A stretch of 7,419 bases of DNA, taken from JALYUA01 sp040004225. Lineage in GTDB: Bacteria > Acidobacteriota > Thermoanaerobaculia > UBA5066 > Gp7-AA6. Where the stretch lies: positions 1-7,419 of the forward strand of contig JBDUBI010000204.1 of the NCBI GenBank assembly GCA_040004225.1, given 5' to 3'. The notes under the pieces are model-generated. The model saw only the letters and a program-made list of their open reading frames with translations, was not told the DNA's origin and searched no databases. Each line of letters opens with the position of its first letter. The first letter of the stretch is position 1. Positions 1 through 5,757 of the stretch are shown in pieces. Position numbers and translations under genes: made by a program.

Positions 1-1
1 G

Positions 2-235
2 CTTCGCAAGCCGGTCGGCGAGATGTACCCGGAACCGCGGATCCTTCGACGCCTCATAGAGGCCGGCGTCGGCGTCACCTTTTCCTCCGACGCCCATGCT
101 CCGGCGGAAGTCGGCTGGGGATATGACCGGACGGTCCCCGAGGCGATCCGGTGCGGGGCGCGGGAGTTCGTGACCTTCGAAGGGCGGCGGAAGTGCCGAA
201 ATTCGCTGGAGCCATTCGCGTCAACCTCATCGTGA
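2..235 (+). CDS. hisJ: Histidinol phosphatase, PHP family (3' end only)
   Basis: This is the last 77 codons of a gene that begins before the window; the reading frame is open from base 2 and stops at TGA 233-235. Histidinol phosphatase removes phosphate from L-histidinol phosphate, the step before HisD. The visible tail starts LRKPVGEMYPEP and continues to TFSSDAHAPAEVG. The first matches the conserved Arg-Lys-Pro...Tyr-Pro segment of PHP histidinol phosphatases. The second holds the Ser-Asp-Ala-His metal-ligand motif near the end of the PHP barrel. The HisB in this window is monofunctional, so an enzyme for this step is needed elsewhere, and this gene fills the gap. It is separated from hisZ by about 300 bases that carry their own promoter-like signals, so it probably belongs to a different transcript. 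A PHP phosphatase of other specificity cannot be excluded from the fragment; the symbol follows Bacillus usage. Confidence 0.8.
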   Translation, partial: LRKPVGEMYPEPRILRRLIEAGVGVTFSSDAHAPAEVGWGYDRTVPEAIRCGAREFVTFEGRRKCRNSLEPFASTSS

Positions 236-258
236 AGGCGGGGCGACCAGGAGAAAGG

Positions 259-320
259 CGAAAGGCGAAGAGAACGCTCAGAGCAGAACGAAACGATTCA
301 GCGTTTTTCGCGCCTTTTCG
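259..320. repeat. Large imperfect inverted repeat downstream of the PHP gene
   Basis: The outer arms CGAAAGGCG (259-267) and CGCCTTTTCG (311-320) pair over 9 bp with one bulged T. Inside them AACGCT (273-278) pairs with AGCGTT (300-305), and GAACG (286-290) can fold on CGATTC (294-299). Five T residues follow the inner stem (304-308). It may be a weak transcription terminator for the PHP gene, read as the inner stem plus T-run, or simply a structured 3' end. A tandem GAAAGGC repeat (253-259 and 260-266) overlaps the left arm. The T-run lies inside the outer stem, which is unlike a canonical terminator, so the function is open. Confidence 0.4.
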
Positions 321-356
321 ATCCGGATTTCTAGATTCCGCGTCCCGTTCCGGCGT

Positions 357-386
357 TTGACTTCTTCGGGACCGAGTGCATATGCT
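357..386 (+). promoter_or_regulatory. Predicted sigma70-type promoter of the his operon
   Basis: TTGACT (357-362) matches the -35 consensus at five of six bases. TATGCT (381-386) matches the -10 consensus at four of six, including the key A at the second and T at the sixth position. The spacer is 18 bases. No TG extension precedes the -10. With normal spacing the start of transcription falls at about G393, upstream of the attenuator elements and at the first base of the predicted leader peptide. The segment is also less GC-rich than the surrounding genes. In a high-GC genome chance matches are less common but still possible, and the assignment rests on sequence alone. Confidence 0.5.
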
Positions 387-392
387 TCCAGC

Positions 393-452
393 GTGAGTCC
401 TGCTGCAGTTCTCCTGGCGCGACATCCGCATCACCACGAGGTGAACGGGTAG
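393..452 (+). CDS. hisL: Predicted his operon leader peptide (19 aa, four His codons)
   Basis: A short frame from GTG 393 to TAG 450-452 encodes MSPAAVLLARHPHHHEVNG. Four of five consecutive codons (423-437: CAT CCG CAT CAC CAC) specify histidine, in front of a histidine operon and about 10 bases before a hairpin series ending in a terminator. This is the arrangement of his leader peptides, whose translation senses charged tRNA-His. The start is inferred. No Shine-Dalgarno sequence precedes GTG 393, but the predicted promoter places transcription start at this same base, so the peptide may be translated from a leaderless mRNA. An in-frame TTG at 357 is the only alternative upstream start I found, and it lies inside the -35 element. 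The frame is too short to be judged by coding statistics; the support is the His run, its position and the downstream RNA pairing. Confidence 0.7.
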   Translation: MSPAAVLLARHPHHHEVNG

Positions 453-516
453 GGCGCAGCGCGCCCTGCCGAATTTCGGGCAGGGCTAACGGGAAAATTC
501 TCGACCCTCGACCCGA
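448..516 (+). promoter_or_regulatory. His attenuator: mutually exclusive leader RNA hairpins
   Basis: Four segments pair in alternative ways. Segment B (448-457) pairs with C (461-470) over 10 bp with one G-U pair, loop AGC; this stem contains the leader peptide stop codon. C (463-470) instead pairs with D (479-486) over 8 continuous bp, extendable inward by 471-472 with 476-477. D (476-485) can also pair with E (505-516) over 10 bp with two single-base bulges, and E is the 5' arm of the terminator. A ribosome stalled at the His codons would leave B free. B:C then forms, D is released to hold E, and the terminator cannot fold. A ribosome reaching the stop codon would cover B, so C:D forms and the terminator folds. 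This matches the logic known for enterobacterial his operons. Pairings were found by eye, without energy calculation. I saw no convincing segment A upstream of B. Confidence 0.65.
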
Positions 517-535
517 ACGGGCTCGGGGGTTTTTT
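504..535 (+). terminator. Intrinsic terminator (his attenuator terminator)
   Basis: ACCCTCGACCC (504-514) pairs with GGGCTCGGGGGT (519-530). The result is 11 bp with one G-U pair and one bulged C (522), closed by the loop GAAC. The stem is followed by T residues through 535, six in all including the paired T530. It is a strong, canonical rho-independent terminator shape, placed between the leader peptide and hisZ. Its position would block the whole operon unless an alternative structure forms, which is why it is read as an attenuator rather than a gene-end terminator. Confidence 0.85.
525..530 (+). promoter_or_regulatory. Possible Shine-Dalgarno site of hisZ inside the terminator arm
   Basis: GGGGGT is one base different from GGAGGT and could pair with the 16S anti-Shine-Dalgarno sequence with a single G-U pair. 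It lies six bases before ATG 537, a normal distance. The same bases form the outer 3' arm of the terminator hairpin, so folding of that hairpin would hide the site even in transcripts that read through. No other ribosome-binding site is seen before ATG 537. Confidence 0.45.
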
Positions 536-536
536 C

Positions 537-1559
537 ATGGGACAGAAAATCGACAAGCCGGTCGCAGCCGCCTTCCCGGCGGCCGAAACTGTCACGCGCG
601 GCGTGGCAGACGCCACGGAGCCGGGGAGCGGGCGCCGCGCCTCTTTGCCCGCCGGCGCCGCCGCGTACGTTTTCGAAGAGGCGGCGCGTCGGCGCGGGGC
701 GGAAGAGAGAATCGTCGAGCGTCTCCTGGCGGCGGGCTTTCTGGAGGCCATGCTGCCGAGCGCGGACTACCTCGCGCCGTATGCGCCGCATCTGCAGCCG
801 CACGAGGAGCGCGAGCTTTACCGGTTCGTCGATCGGCACGGGGACGCGCTCGCTCTTCGAGCAGACTTCACGATAGCCCTCGCGCGCCACCTGTCCGCGC
901 GCCTTCCCTCCGGCGATCGCGAGACGCGCGTCTTTTATCGCGGTGAGGTCCTGCGGGGCGGCGGGAGAGACGGCGCGACCGGCGAGTTCTACCAGATCGG
1001 CGCCGAGCTGCTTGGCGTGGCGGGACCGCAGGCCGATGCCGAGATGGCAGAGCGCTGCGTCGAGGCCGTCGCCGCCGGCGGATCCGAGGATTGCCACGTG
1101 ATCCTCTCCTCTGTGGGCGCCATCGAGCGACTGCTCCTTCCTGAGCTCGCGGGGGACCAGGTCGCCGCGCTCGCGGCGCTCATCCGCGGCCGCCGGCTCG
1201 CCGAGGCCGACGGCGTCGCGCGATCCGTTTCTCCCGAGTTCGCCTCCCGCGTCCGGCGTCTGCTCGAGGGGGGACTCGACCTCGGGGATCCTCTGATCGA
1301 GCGGCTCGGAGAAACCGGGGAGTCCCTGCGGGAGGCGGCGAAGTCGCTTGCTCGAAATCCAGAATGTCGCGTCGCCATCGACCTCGCGGAGCCGGCCGCG
1401 CGGTCGTACTACACCGGTTTCTTCTTCGCCGTCTACGGGTCTTCGGGGGGCGAGCCGATCGCGGGGGGAGGCCGCTATGACCGCCTCTACGCGTCGTTTG
1501 GCCCGCCGAGTCCGGCCGTCGGATTTTCCCTCGGCCTCGAAGGGGTCATCGGCCTGTGA
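537..1559 (+). CDS. hisZ: ATP phosphoribosyltransferase regulatory subunit HisZ
   Basis: HisZ is a histidyl-tRNA synthetase paralogue that does not charge tRNA. It forms a hetero-octamer with short-form HisG, which needs it for activity and for feedback inhibition by histidine. At 340 aa the protein has the class II synthetase core and no anticodon-binding domain. Visible family signatures are LRADFTIALARH (108-119), the motif 2-like RVFYRGEVLR (131-140) followed by EFYQIGAELLG (150-160), YYTGFFFAVY (291-300), AGGGRYDRLY (309-318), and PAVGFSLGLEG (326-336). In the last, the motif 3 arginine of true HisRS (Gly-Leu-Glu-Arg) is Gly, which agrees with loss of aminoacylation. Recognisable homology starts near LPAG (residues 37-40), so the first 35 or so residues are an extension. 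GTG 603 and TTG 645 are in-frame alternatives; ATG 537 is preferred for its possible ribosome-binding site. The stop overlaps the hisG start by four bases, as expected for co-produced partners. Confidence 0.93.
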   Translation: MGQKIDKPVAAAFPAAETVTRGVADATEPGSGRRASLPAGAAAYVFEEAARRRGAEERIVERLLAAGFLEAMLPSADYLAPYAPHLQPHEERELYRFVDRHGDALALRADFTIALARHLSARLPSGDRETRVFYRGEVLRGGGRDGATGEFYQIGAELLGVAGPQADAEMAERCVEAVAAGGSEDCHVILSSVGAIERLLLPELAGDQVAALAALIRGRRLAEADGVARSVSPEFASRVRRLLEGGLDLGDPLIERLGETGESLREAAKSLARNPECRVAIDLAEPAARSYYTGFFFAVYGSSGGEPIAGGGRYDRLYASFGPPSPAVGFSLGLEGVIGL

Positions 1560-2188
1560 ACGCGCCGCTGAGATTCGCGTTCCCCAAGGGAAGGATCGCC
1601 GCCCCGCTCGCCGCCCTCCTGGGCCGCCCGCCGCTTTCGATCCCGCCGTTCGAAGGCCGCAACCTCGTCATCGAGGTCCCCGACAGCGGCTTGTGCTTTC
1701 TCCTCCTGAAGGATTTCGACGTTCCCACTTACGTCCGGCGCGGAGCGGCGGATCTGGGCGTCGCGGGCTCGGACGTTCTCTGGGAAAAGGAATCGGACCT
1801 TCCGCGGCCGCTCGACTTTCCTTTCGGTCGCTGTCGCTTCTCGCTCATGCGTCTGGAATCGGCCAGCCCCCCTCCGGAGGGGCGCGCCCCGCGAGTCGCC
1901 ACCAAGTACGTCAAGAGGACCCGCGACTTCTTCGAGGGGCGCGGTATTTCGGCGGACATCGTCCCGCTGTCGGGCTCCGTCGAGCTCGCGCCGAGAATGA
2001 ATCTCGCCGATTACGTGGCGGACCTCGTGGACACGGGCGAAACGATGCGGGCGAACGGTCTCGTCGAGGTGGAGCGCATCTGCGACGTGCGCCCCCAGCT
2101 CGTCGTCAACCGGGGCGCTCTCGCGCGCCGGCGCGCCGAGCTTTTCGGCTTCATCGAAGTGCTCGCGCAAATGCTGTCGGGAAAGTGA
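1556..2188 (+). CDS. hisG: ATP phosphoribosyltransferase catalytic subunit, short form (HisG-S)
   Basis: HisG catalyses the first committed step, joining ATP and PRPP to give phosphoribosyl-ATP. The protein has 210 aa, the length of the short form that lacks the C-terminal histidine-binding domain and relies on HisZ, encoded immediately upstream. Signatures include FAFPKGR (7-13), ADLGVAGSDVLWE (65-77), VATKYVKRTRDFF (114-126), LSGSVELAP (138-146), and the PRPP-binding loop VADLVDTGETMRANGL (154-169) with its Asp-x-x-x-Thr-Gly core. Translation starts at GTG 1556, which overlaps the hisZ stop as GTGA; an AGGGG ten bases upstream (1541-1545) could serve as ribosome-binding site. This start gives the normal short N-terminus before the first beta strand. 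The stop overlaps the hisD ATG by one base (TGATG). Confidence 0.97.
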   Translation: MNAPLRFAFPKGRIAAPLAALLGRPPLSIPPFEGRNLVIEVPDSGLCFLLLKDFDVPTYVRRGAADLGVAGSDVLWEKESDLPRPLDFPFGRCRFSLMRLESASPPPEGRAPRVATKYVKRTRDFFEGRGISADIVPLSGSVELAPRMNLADYVADLVDTGETMRANGLVEVERICDVRPQLVVNRGALARRRAELFGFIEVLAQMLSGK

Positions 2189-3465
2189 TGCGCACCTTTT
2201 CGATCCCGTCGGCGGAGGCAATCGCGCACCTGCACCGGATCGCGGCCCGGTCCCGGAGCCTCTCCGACGGCGAGGCGGCGAGAGTGGCGCAACGAGCGGT
2301 CTCCGAGATTCGCGCCGGGAAAGACGCGGCCCTGGAGCGCTGGAGGCGGCGGTTCGACGGTGTCTCCGGCGGGCTGCGCGCCTCCAGGATCCCGGGCTCC
2401 GTGACCCCCGGGTTCCGGCGCGCTTTAGATGTGGCGATTGAACGGATCTCGCGGTTTCACGCCCTCCAGAAGACTCCGGCCGCGCGGCTCTCGGTCGCCG
2501 GCAGCCTGATCGAAGAACGAGTCGTGCCGCTCGATTCCGCCGGGGTTTACATCCCGGGAGGCGAGGCGGTCTACGTTTCCACCGCTCTCATGACGATTCT
2601 CCCGGCGCGACTGGCCGGCGTGAAACGCATCGCCGTGGCCACGCCGCCCGCCGCCTGGGACCGCTCTCCCGAGTTGCGGCACGCTCTCTCGAGACTCGGG
2701 ATACGAGAGGTGTACCGGATGGGGGGCGCGCACGCCATCGCGGCGCTGGCTCTCGGGACCGAAAGCATCCCGTCCGTCGCGAAGGTGGTCGGCCCCGGAA
2801 ATCGCTTCGTCGCGGCGGCCAAGAGGGCGGTGTCGGGGATCGTGGGGATTGACGGGATCGCGGGACCCACGGAGGTCGCCATTTTCGCGGACGGGTCCGC
2901 TGACCCCGAGCACATTGCCGCGGATCTCCTGGCGCAGGCCGAGCACGCGGCGGACGCGGCCGCCCTCCTCGTGACGACGTCCGCCGCGCTGGGGCGAAGG
3001 GTGGACGCCGCCGTCGCCCGGCAGATCGCCGCACTTCCGCAGTCGGCGCGCGCCCGCGCCGCTTCCTCTCTTCGCCGCTACGGCGCGATCGGTCTCGCGA
3101 GGTCTCGAAGCGCCGCCGTGAGTTTCCTCGAGGAGTTTGCGCCGGAGCATCTCGGAATCCAGACCTCCCGGAGCATCCAGGACGCGCGCCTCTTCCAACG
3201 GGCGGGCGCGGTTTTCGCCGGAGCGGCGAGCTCGGAGGTCTTCGGGGATTATGCGGCGGGGAGCAACCACGTGCTGCCGACCAACGGCACGGCGCGGTTC
3301 GCCTCGAGCCTTTCGGTTCGCGACTTCGTTCGCAGGTTCGTGGTGGTTTCGCTCTCCGCCCGCGATGCGCGCTCGCTCGCCCCCTCCGTCGAGGTTCTGG
3401 CGCAGGCGGAGGGCCTCCCGGCGCACGCCGCCGCCGCCCGCCTGCGCCGGACGGTCAGGCCATGA
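2188..3465 (+). CDS. hisD: Histidinol dehydrogenase HisD
   Basis: HisD is a zinc enzyme that oxidises L-histidinol through the aldehyde to L-histidine with two NAD+, the last two steps of the pathway. The 425-aa length is normal. The expected motifs are present: IPGGEAVYVSTALM (122-135), MGGAHAIAALALGT (178-191), KVVGPGNRFV (199-208), and AGPTEV (225-230). The zinc site and active site are also complete by comparison with the E. coli enzyme. They are Gln250 and His253 in LLAQAEH, Glu320 and His321 in APEHLG, Asp354 in GDYAAGSNHVLPT, and His413 in AEGLPAH. The frame is open far upstream (to 1348), but that stretch only shadows hisZ and hisG. ATG 2188 is chosen because it overlaps the hisG stop and begins at the family's usual N-terminus. 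The 3' end overlaps hisC by four bases (ATGA). Confidence 0.97.
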   Translation: MRTFSIPSAEAIAHLHRIAARSRSLSDGEAARVAQRAVSEIRAGKDAALERWRRRFDGVSGGLRASRIPGSVTPGFRRALDVAIERISRFHALQKTPAARLSVAGSLIEERVVPLDSAGVYIPGGEAVYVSTALMTILPARLAGVKRIAVATPPAAWDRSPELRHALSRLGIREVYRMGGAHAIAALALGTESIPSVAKVVGPGNRFVAAAKRAVSGIVGIDGIAGPTEVAIFADGSADPEHIAADLLAQAEHAADAAALLVTTSAALGRRVDAAVARQIAALPQSARARAASSLRRYGAIGLARSRSAAVSFLEEFAPEHLGIQTSRSIQDARLFQRAGAVFAGAASSEVFGDYAAGSNHVLPTNGTARFASSLSVRDFVRRFVVVSLSARDARSLAPSVEVLAQAEGLPAHAAAARLRRTVRP

Positions 3466-4541
3466 CGCGCCCCGCGGTGCGGTCCGCGAAGGGATGGGTC
3501 CGGGACGCCGTGCGCCGGGCGCCTCCGTACGCCTCGGGGGGCGGTCAGGCGCCCATCCGTCTCGACCGCAACGAGAGCCCCGAAGAGCTCGCGCCCGATC
3601 TGCGCGAAGACGTTCTGCGCCGGCTGGCGTCGCAGCCGTGGTCACGCTACGCGGATCCGTGGGCCGAGGAGTTGCGGGAGAGGCTCGCCGCCCGCGAAAA
3701 CCTGGCTCCGGAGGCCGTGCTCGTCGGCAATGGCTCGAACGCGCTCATCCTGTCGCTCTTCGTCGCGCTCGCCGCACCGGACCGGCGAATCGCCATTCTG
3801 CCGCCCACGTTCGGACTCTACGAGCCCTGGATCCGCGCGACGGGAATGGAGCCGGTCCTGTTCCCTCTCGACGAGGACTCGCTGCTTCCCGCGGCCGACC
3901 GCATCGTCGCCGCCGCGGAGGCCGACCCGGAGCTCGCCGTCCTGATCTGCTCGCCGAACAACCCCACCGGCACCCTCTTCCCGCGGTCCGGCCTCGAAGC
4001 GATCCTCGCGACGGGGGCCCTCGTGGTCGTGGACGAGGCGTATGTCGAATTCTCGAAGTCCTCGGCGCGGGACCTCCTGGCGACCAACCCGAACCTGATC
4101 CTCCTCCGGACGTTCTCCAAGGCCGCGGCTCTGGCCGGGGCACGGGTCGGATACGTGATCGCCGATCCGGAGTTCGTGTCCGAGCTCGTCAAGGTGGTGC
4201 CGCCATTCGCGGTGAACCTGTTCGGACGGGCGGCGGCGCTGTCTCTGCTTTCGGACGAGGCGCGCCTGTCGGCTCGGATTGCCGGCATCGTTTCGGAGCG
4301 CGACCGGTTGCTCGGGGAGCTCGCCCGGATGGCCGGCGCGCGGCGCTCCGACTCCCGCGCCAACTTCGTGTATCTGCGTCCGGAGCGCACGGCCGTGGAA
4401 CTTCACGAGGAGCTTCGGCGTCGCGGCGTCCTGGTGCGCCGGGTCGCCGGGACAATGGGTGCGGACGCATTGAGGGTGACCGTCGGGAAGCCCGACGAGA
4501 ACGACGCTTTTCTCGAGGCCTGGAAAGAGGTGACGGCATGA
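3462..4541 (+). CDS. hisC: Histidinol-phosphate aminotransferase HisC
   Basis: HisC is a PLP-dependent fold type I aminotransferase that converts imidazole acetol phosphate and glutamate to histidinol phosphate and 2-oxoglutarate. It has 359 aa, typical for the family. Visible elements are the N-terminal IRLDRNESP (32-40), VLVGNGSNALI (87-97) near the cofactor phosphate, and ICSPNNPTGT (162-171). VVVDEAYVEF (188-197) carries the Asp191 and Tyr194 that contact PLP. LRTFSKAAALAGARVGY (215-231) carries the Schiff-base lysine Lys220 and phosphate-binding Arg228. LRVTVGKPDENDAFLEA (337-353) carries a substrate-carboxylate-type arginine (Arg338). Broad-specificity aromatic aminotransferases share this fold, but the position between hisD and hisB settles the role. 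Start ATG 3462 overlaps the hisD stop, and its stop overlaps hisB, both as ATGA. Confidence 0.96.
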   Translation: MTRPAVRSAKGWVRDAVRRAPPYASGGGQAPIRLDRNESPEELAPDLREDVLRRLASQPWSRYADPWAEELRERLAARENLAPEAVLVGNGSNALILSLFVALAAPDRRIAILPPTFGLYEPWIRATGMEPVLFPLDEDSLLPAADRIVAAAEADPELAVLICSPNNPTGTLFPRSGLEAILATGALVVVDEAYVEFSKSSARDLLATNPNLILLRTFSKAAALAGARVGYVIADPEFVSELVKVVPPFAVNLFGRAAALSLLSDEARLSARIAGIVSERDRLLGELARMAGARRSDSRANFVYLRPERTAVELHEELRRRGVLVRRVAGTMGADALRVTVGKPDENDAFLEAWKEVTA

Positions 4542-5131
4542 TCACCGGGACTGTGGCGCGCAAGACGAAGGAAACCGACATCCGGCTGGAGCTCGCGCCG
4601 GGCGGGTCGGGGCTGACGGAGATTCACACCCCGGTCGGATTTCTCGACCACATGCTGGACACGATCGCGCGGCATGCGCGCCTCGCGTTGAGGGTCGCGG
4701 CGACCGGCGACACGCACATCGACTTCCACCACACCGTCGAAGACGTCGGTCTCGCGTTCGGAGAGGCGCTCGAGGCGTCCCTCGGAGACAAGCGCGGAAT
4801 TCGCCGGTTCGGCCATGCGTACGTCCCTCTGGACGAGTCTCTCGCCCGCGCCGTCGTGGACCTGTCGGGGCGGCCCTTCTTTGCGTGGGACGTCCCGTTC
4901 GACCGGGAGATGCTGCTCGTGACGCCCGAGTTCCCGTTCGCTCTCGTCGAGGAGTTCTTCAAATCGGTCTCGTACCGCGGGCGATTCAACCTTCACATCG
5001 CGCTCTTGTCCGGCAGAAACGGACATCACGCCGCCGAAGCGATTACCAAGGCTTTCGCCGTCGCCTTGCGGGAGGCGATCGCGCCGTCGGGGGACACCGG
5101 CATCGCGTCCACGAAGGGCACCCTGTCGTGA
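4538..5131 (+). CDS. hisB: Imidazoleglycerol-phosphate dehydratase HisB (monofunctional)
   Basis: HisB removes water from imidazole glycerol phosphate to give imidazole acetol phosphate, using a di-manganese centre. At 197 aa it is the dehydratase domain alone; the N-terminal HAD phosphatase domain of the enterobacterial bifunctional HisB is absent. Metal-ligand motifs are clear: FLDHML (His38), DFHHTVEDVG (His64, His65, Glu68), LDES (98-101), and GRNGHHAAEA (His163, His164, Glu167), followed by the C-terminal STKGTL signature. The reading frame stays open upstream to 3137, but that extension reads out of frame through hisD and hisC and has no family similarity. ATG 4538 has a good ribosome-binding site (AGAGGTG, 4526-4532). 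A separate histidinol phosphatase is required, and the PHP gene at the left edge provides one. The stop overlaps the hisH start as GTGA. Confidence 0.98.
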   Translation: MITGTVARKTKETDIRLELAPGGSGLTEIHTPVGFLDHMLDTIARHARLALRVAATGDTHIDFHHTVEDVGLAFGEALEASLGDKRGIRRFGHAYVPLDESLARAVVDLSGRPFFAWDVPFDREMLLVTPEFPFALVEEFFKSVSYRGRFNLHIALLSGRNGHHAAEAITKAFAVALREAIAPSGDTGIASTKGTLS

Positions 5132-5757
5132 AGGTTGCCCTCCCCGACCTCGGGGTCTCGAACCTTCGCAGCGCCCGGCGCGCCGTGGAGGCGCTCGGGC
5201 ACGAAGTCGTGACGACGACGGATCCCGCGGCGATCGCGAGCGCCCGGCAGATCCTGCTTCCGGGGGTCGGCGCCTTCGGCGAGGCCGCCCGGCGTCTTCG
5301 CGAAACGGGAATCGGCGACGCGATCCGGCTCGCCGCGGGGCAGGGAGCGGGGATCGTCGGCATCTGTCTCGGGATGCAGCTCCTTTTCGAAACGAGCGAA
5401 GAGGGGGAAGACGCGCCCGGGCTGGGTCTTCTGCCGGGCCGCGTGGCGCGGCTCGCCGGAGACGCGGCCGTGCCGCACGTCGGATGGAACCGGGTCCGCG
5501 CGACGGTCCGCGGAGCCGGGCTGTTCGAGGAACCCGCCGACGGCTCGGATTTCTATTTCGTGCACTCCTTCGTGGTTCGTCCCGCCTCGGAGGATCTCGT
5601 GTACGCGAGATGCCGGCACGGCGAGAGTTTTCCGGCGGCGGCGGGCGCGGGGCGCATCGTCGGATTTCAATTCCATCCGGAGAAAAGCGGTCCCGCCGGC
5701 GTGCAGCTCCTCGGACGGGCGCTCGCGCAGGTCGCCGGGCGGAACGGAGAACCATGA
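5128..5757 (+). CDS. hisH: Imidazole glycerol phosphate synthase glutaminase subunit HisH
   Basis: HisH hydrolyses glutamine and passes ammonia through a tunnel to HisF. It is a class I (triad) glutamine amidotransferase of 209 aa, a normal length. The nucleophile is Cys80 in VGICLGMQLLF, and the triad is completed by His183 and Glu185 in FQFHPEKSG. PHVGWN (116-121) corresponds to the oxyanion-strand segment, and DFYFVHSF (141-148) is also typical. The N-terminal strand reads LPDLGVSNLRS, a slightly divergent form of the usual Asp-Tyr-Gly-x-Gly-Asn pattern with the Asn kept. Translation starts at GTG 5128, overlapping the hisB stop as GTGA; AAGGG at 5114-5118 is a reasonable ribosome-binding site nine bases upstream. 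The gene is separated from its partner hisF by hisA, the same order as in enterobacteria. Confidence 0.97.
   Translation: MKVALPDLGVSNLRSARRAVEALGHEVVTTTDPAAIASARQILLPGVGAFGEAARRLRETGIGDAIRLAAGQGAGIVGICLGMQLLFETSEEGEDAPGLGLLPGRVARLAGDAAVPHVGWNRVRATVRGAGLFEEPADGSDFYFVHSFVVRPASEDLVYARCRHGESFPAAAGAGRIVGFQFHPEKSGPAGVQLLGRALAQVAGRNGEP

Noticed and set aside
382..396. Mini-ORF ATG CTT CCA GCG TGA overlapping the leader GTG, with GAG upstream as a possible ribosome-binding site
   Set aside because: The ATG lies inside the predicted -10 element, so it would not be transcribed from that promoter; it becomes relevant only if transcription starts further upstream.
75..437. 120-codon minus-strand frame over the PHP gene end and the intergenic region
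   Set aside because: No recognisable family, biased composition, and it runs across the predicted promoter and leader peptide.
236..536. T-box or other riboswitch as the regulator of the operon
   Set aside because: No T-box core (TGGNACCGCG-like) is seen, and the His codon run plus alternative hairpins explain the terminator better.
1348..2187. Upstream extension of the hisD frame, which would give a 705-aa protein
   Set aside because: The added part reads hisZ and hisG out of frame and has no family similarity; HisD starts naturally at ATG 2188.
2425..3645. 406-codon open frame on the minus strand opposite hisD
   Set aside because: Low-complexity Arg/Gly/Ala composition and exact opposition to a complete HisD make it a shadow.
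3137..4537. Upstream extension of the hisB frame, which might suggest a fused N-terminal phosphatase
   Set aside because: It is an out-of-frame reading of hisD and hisC, Arg/Pro/Ser rich, without HAD motifs; HisB is monofunctional here.
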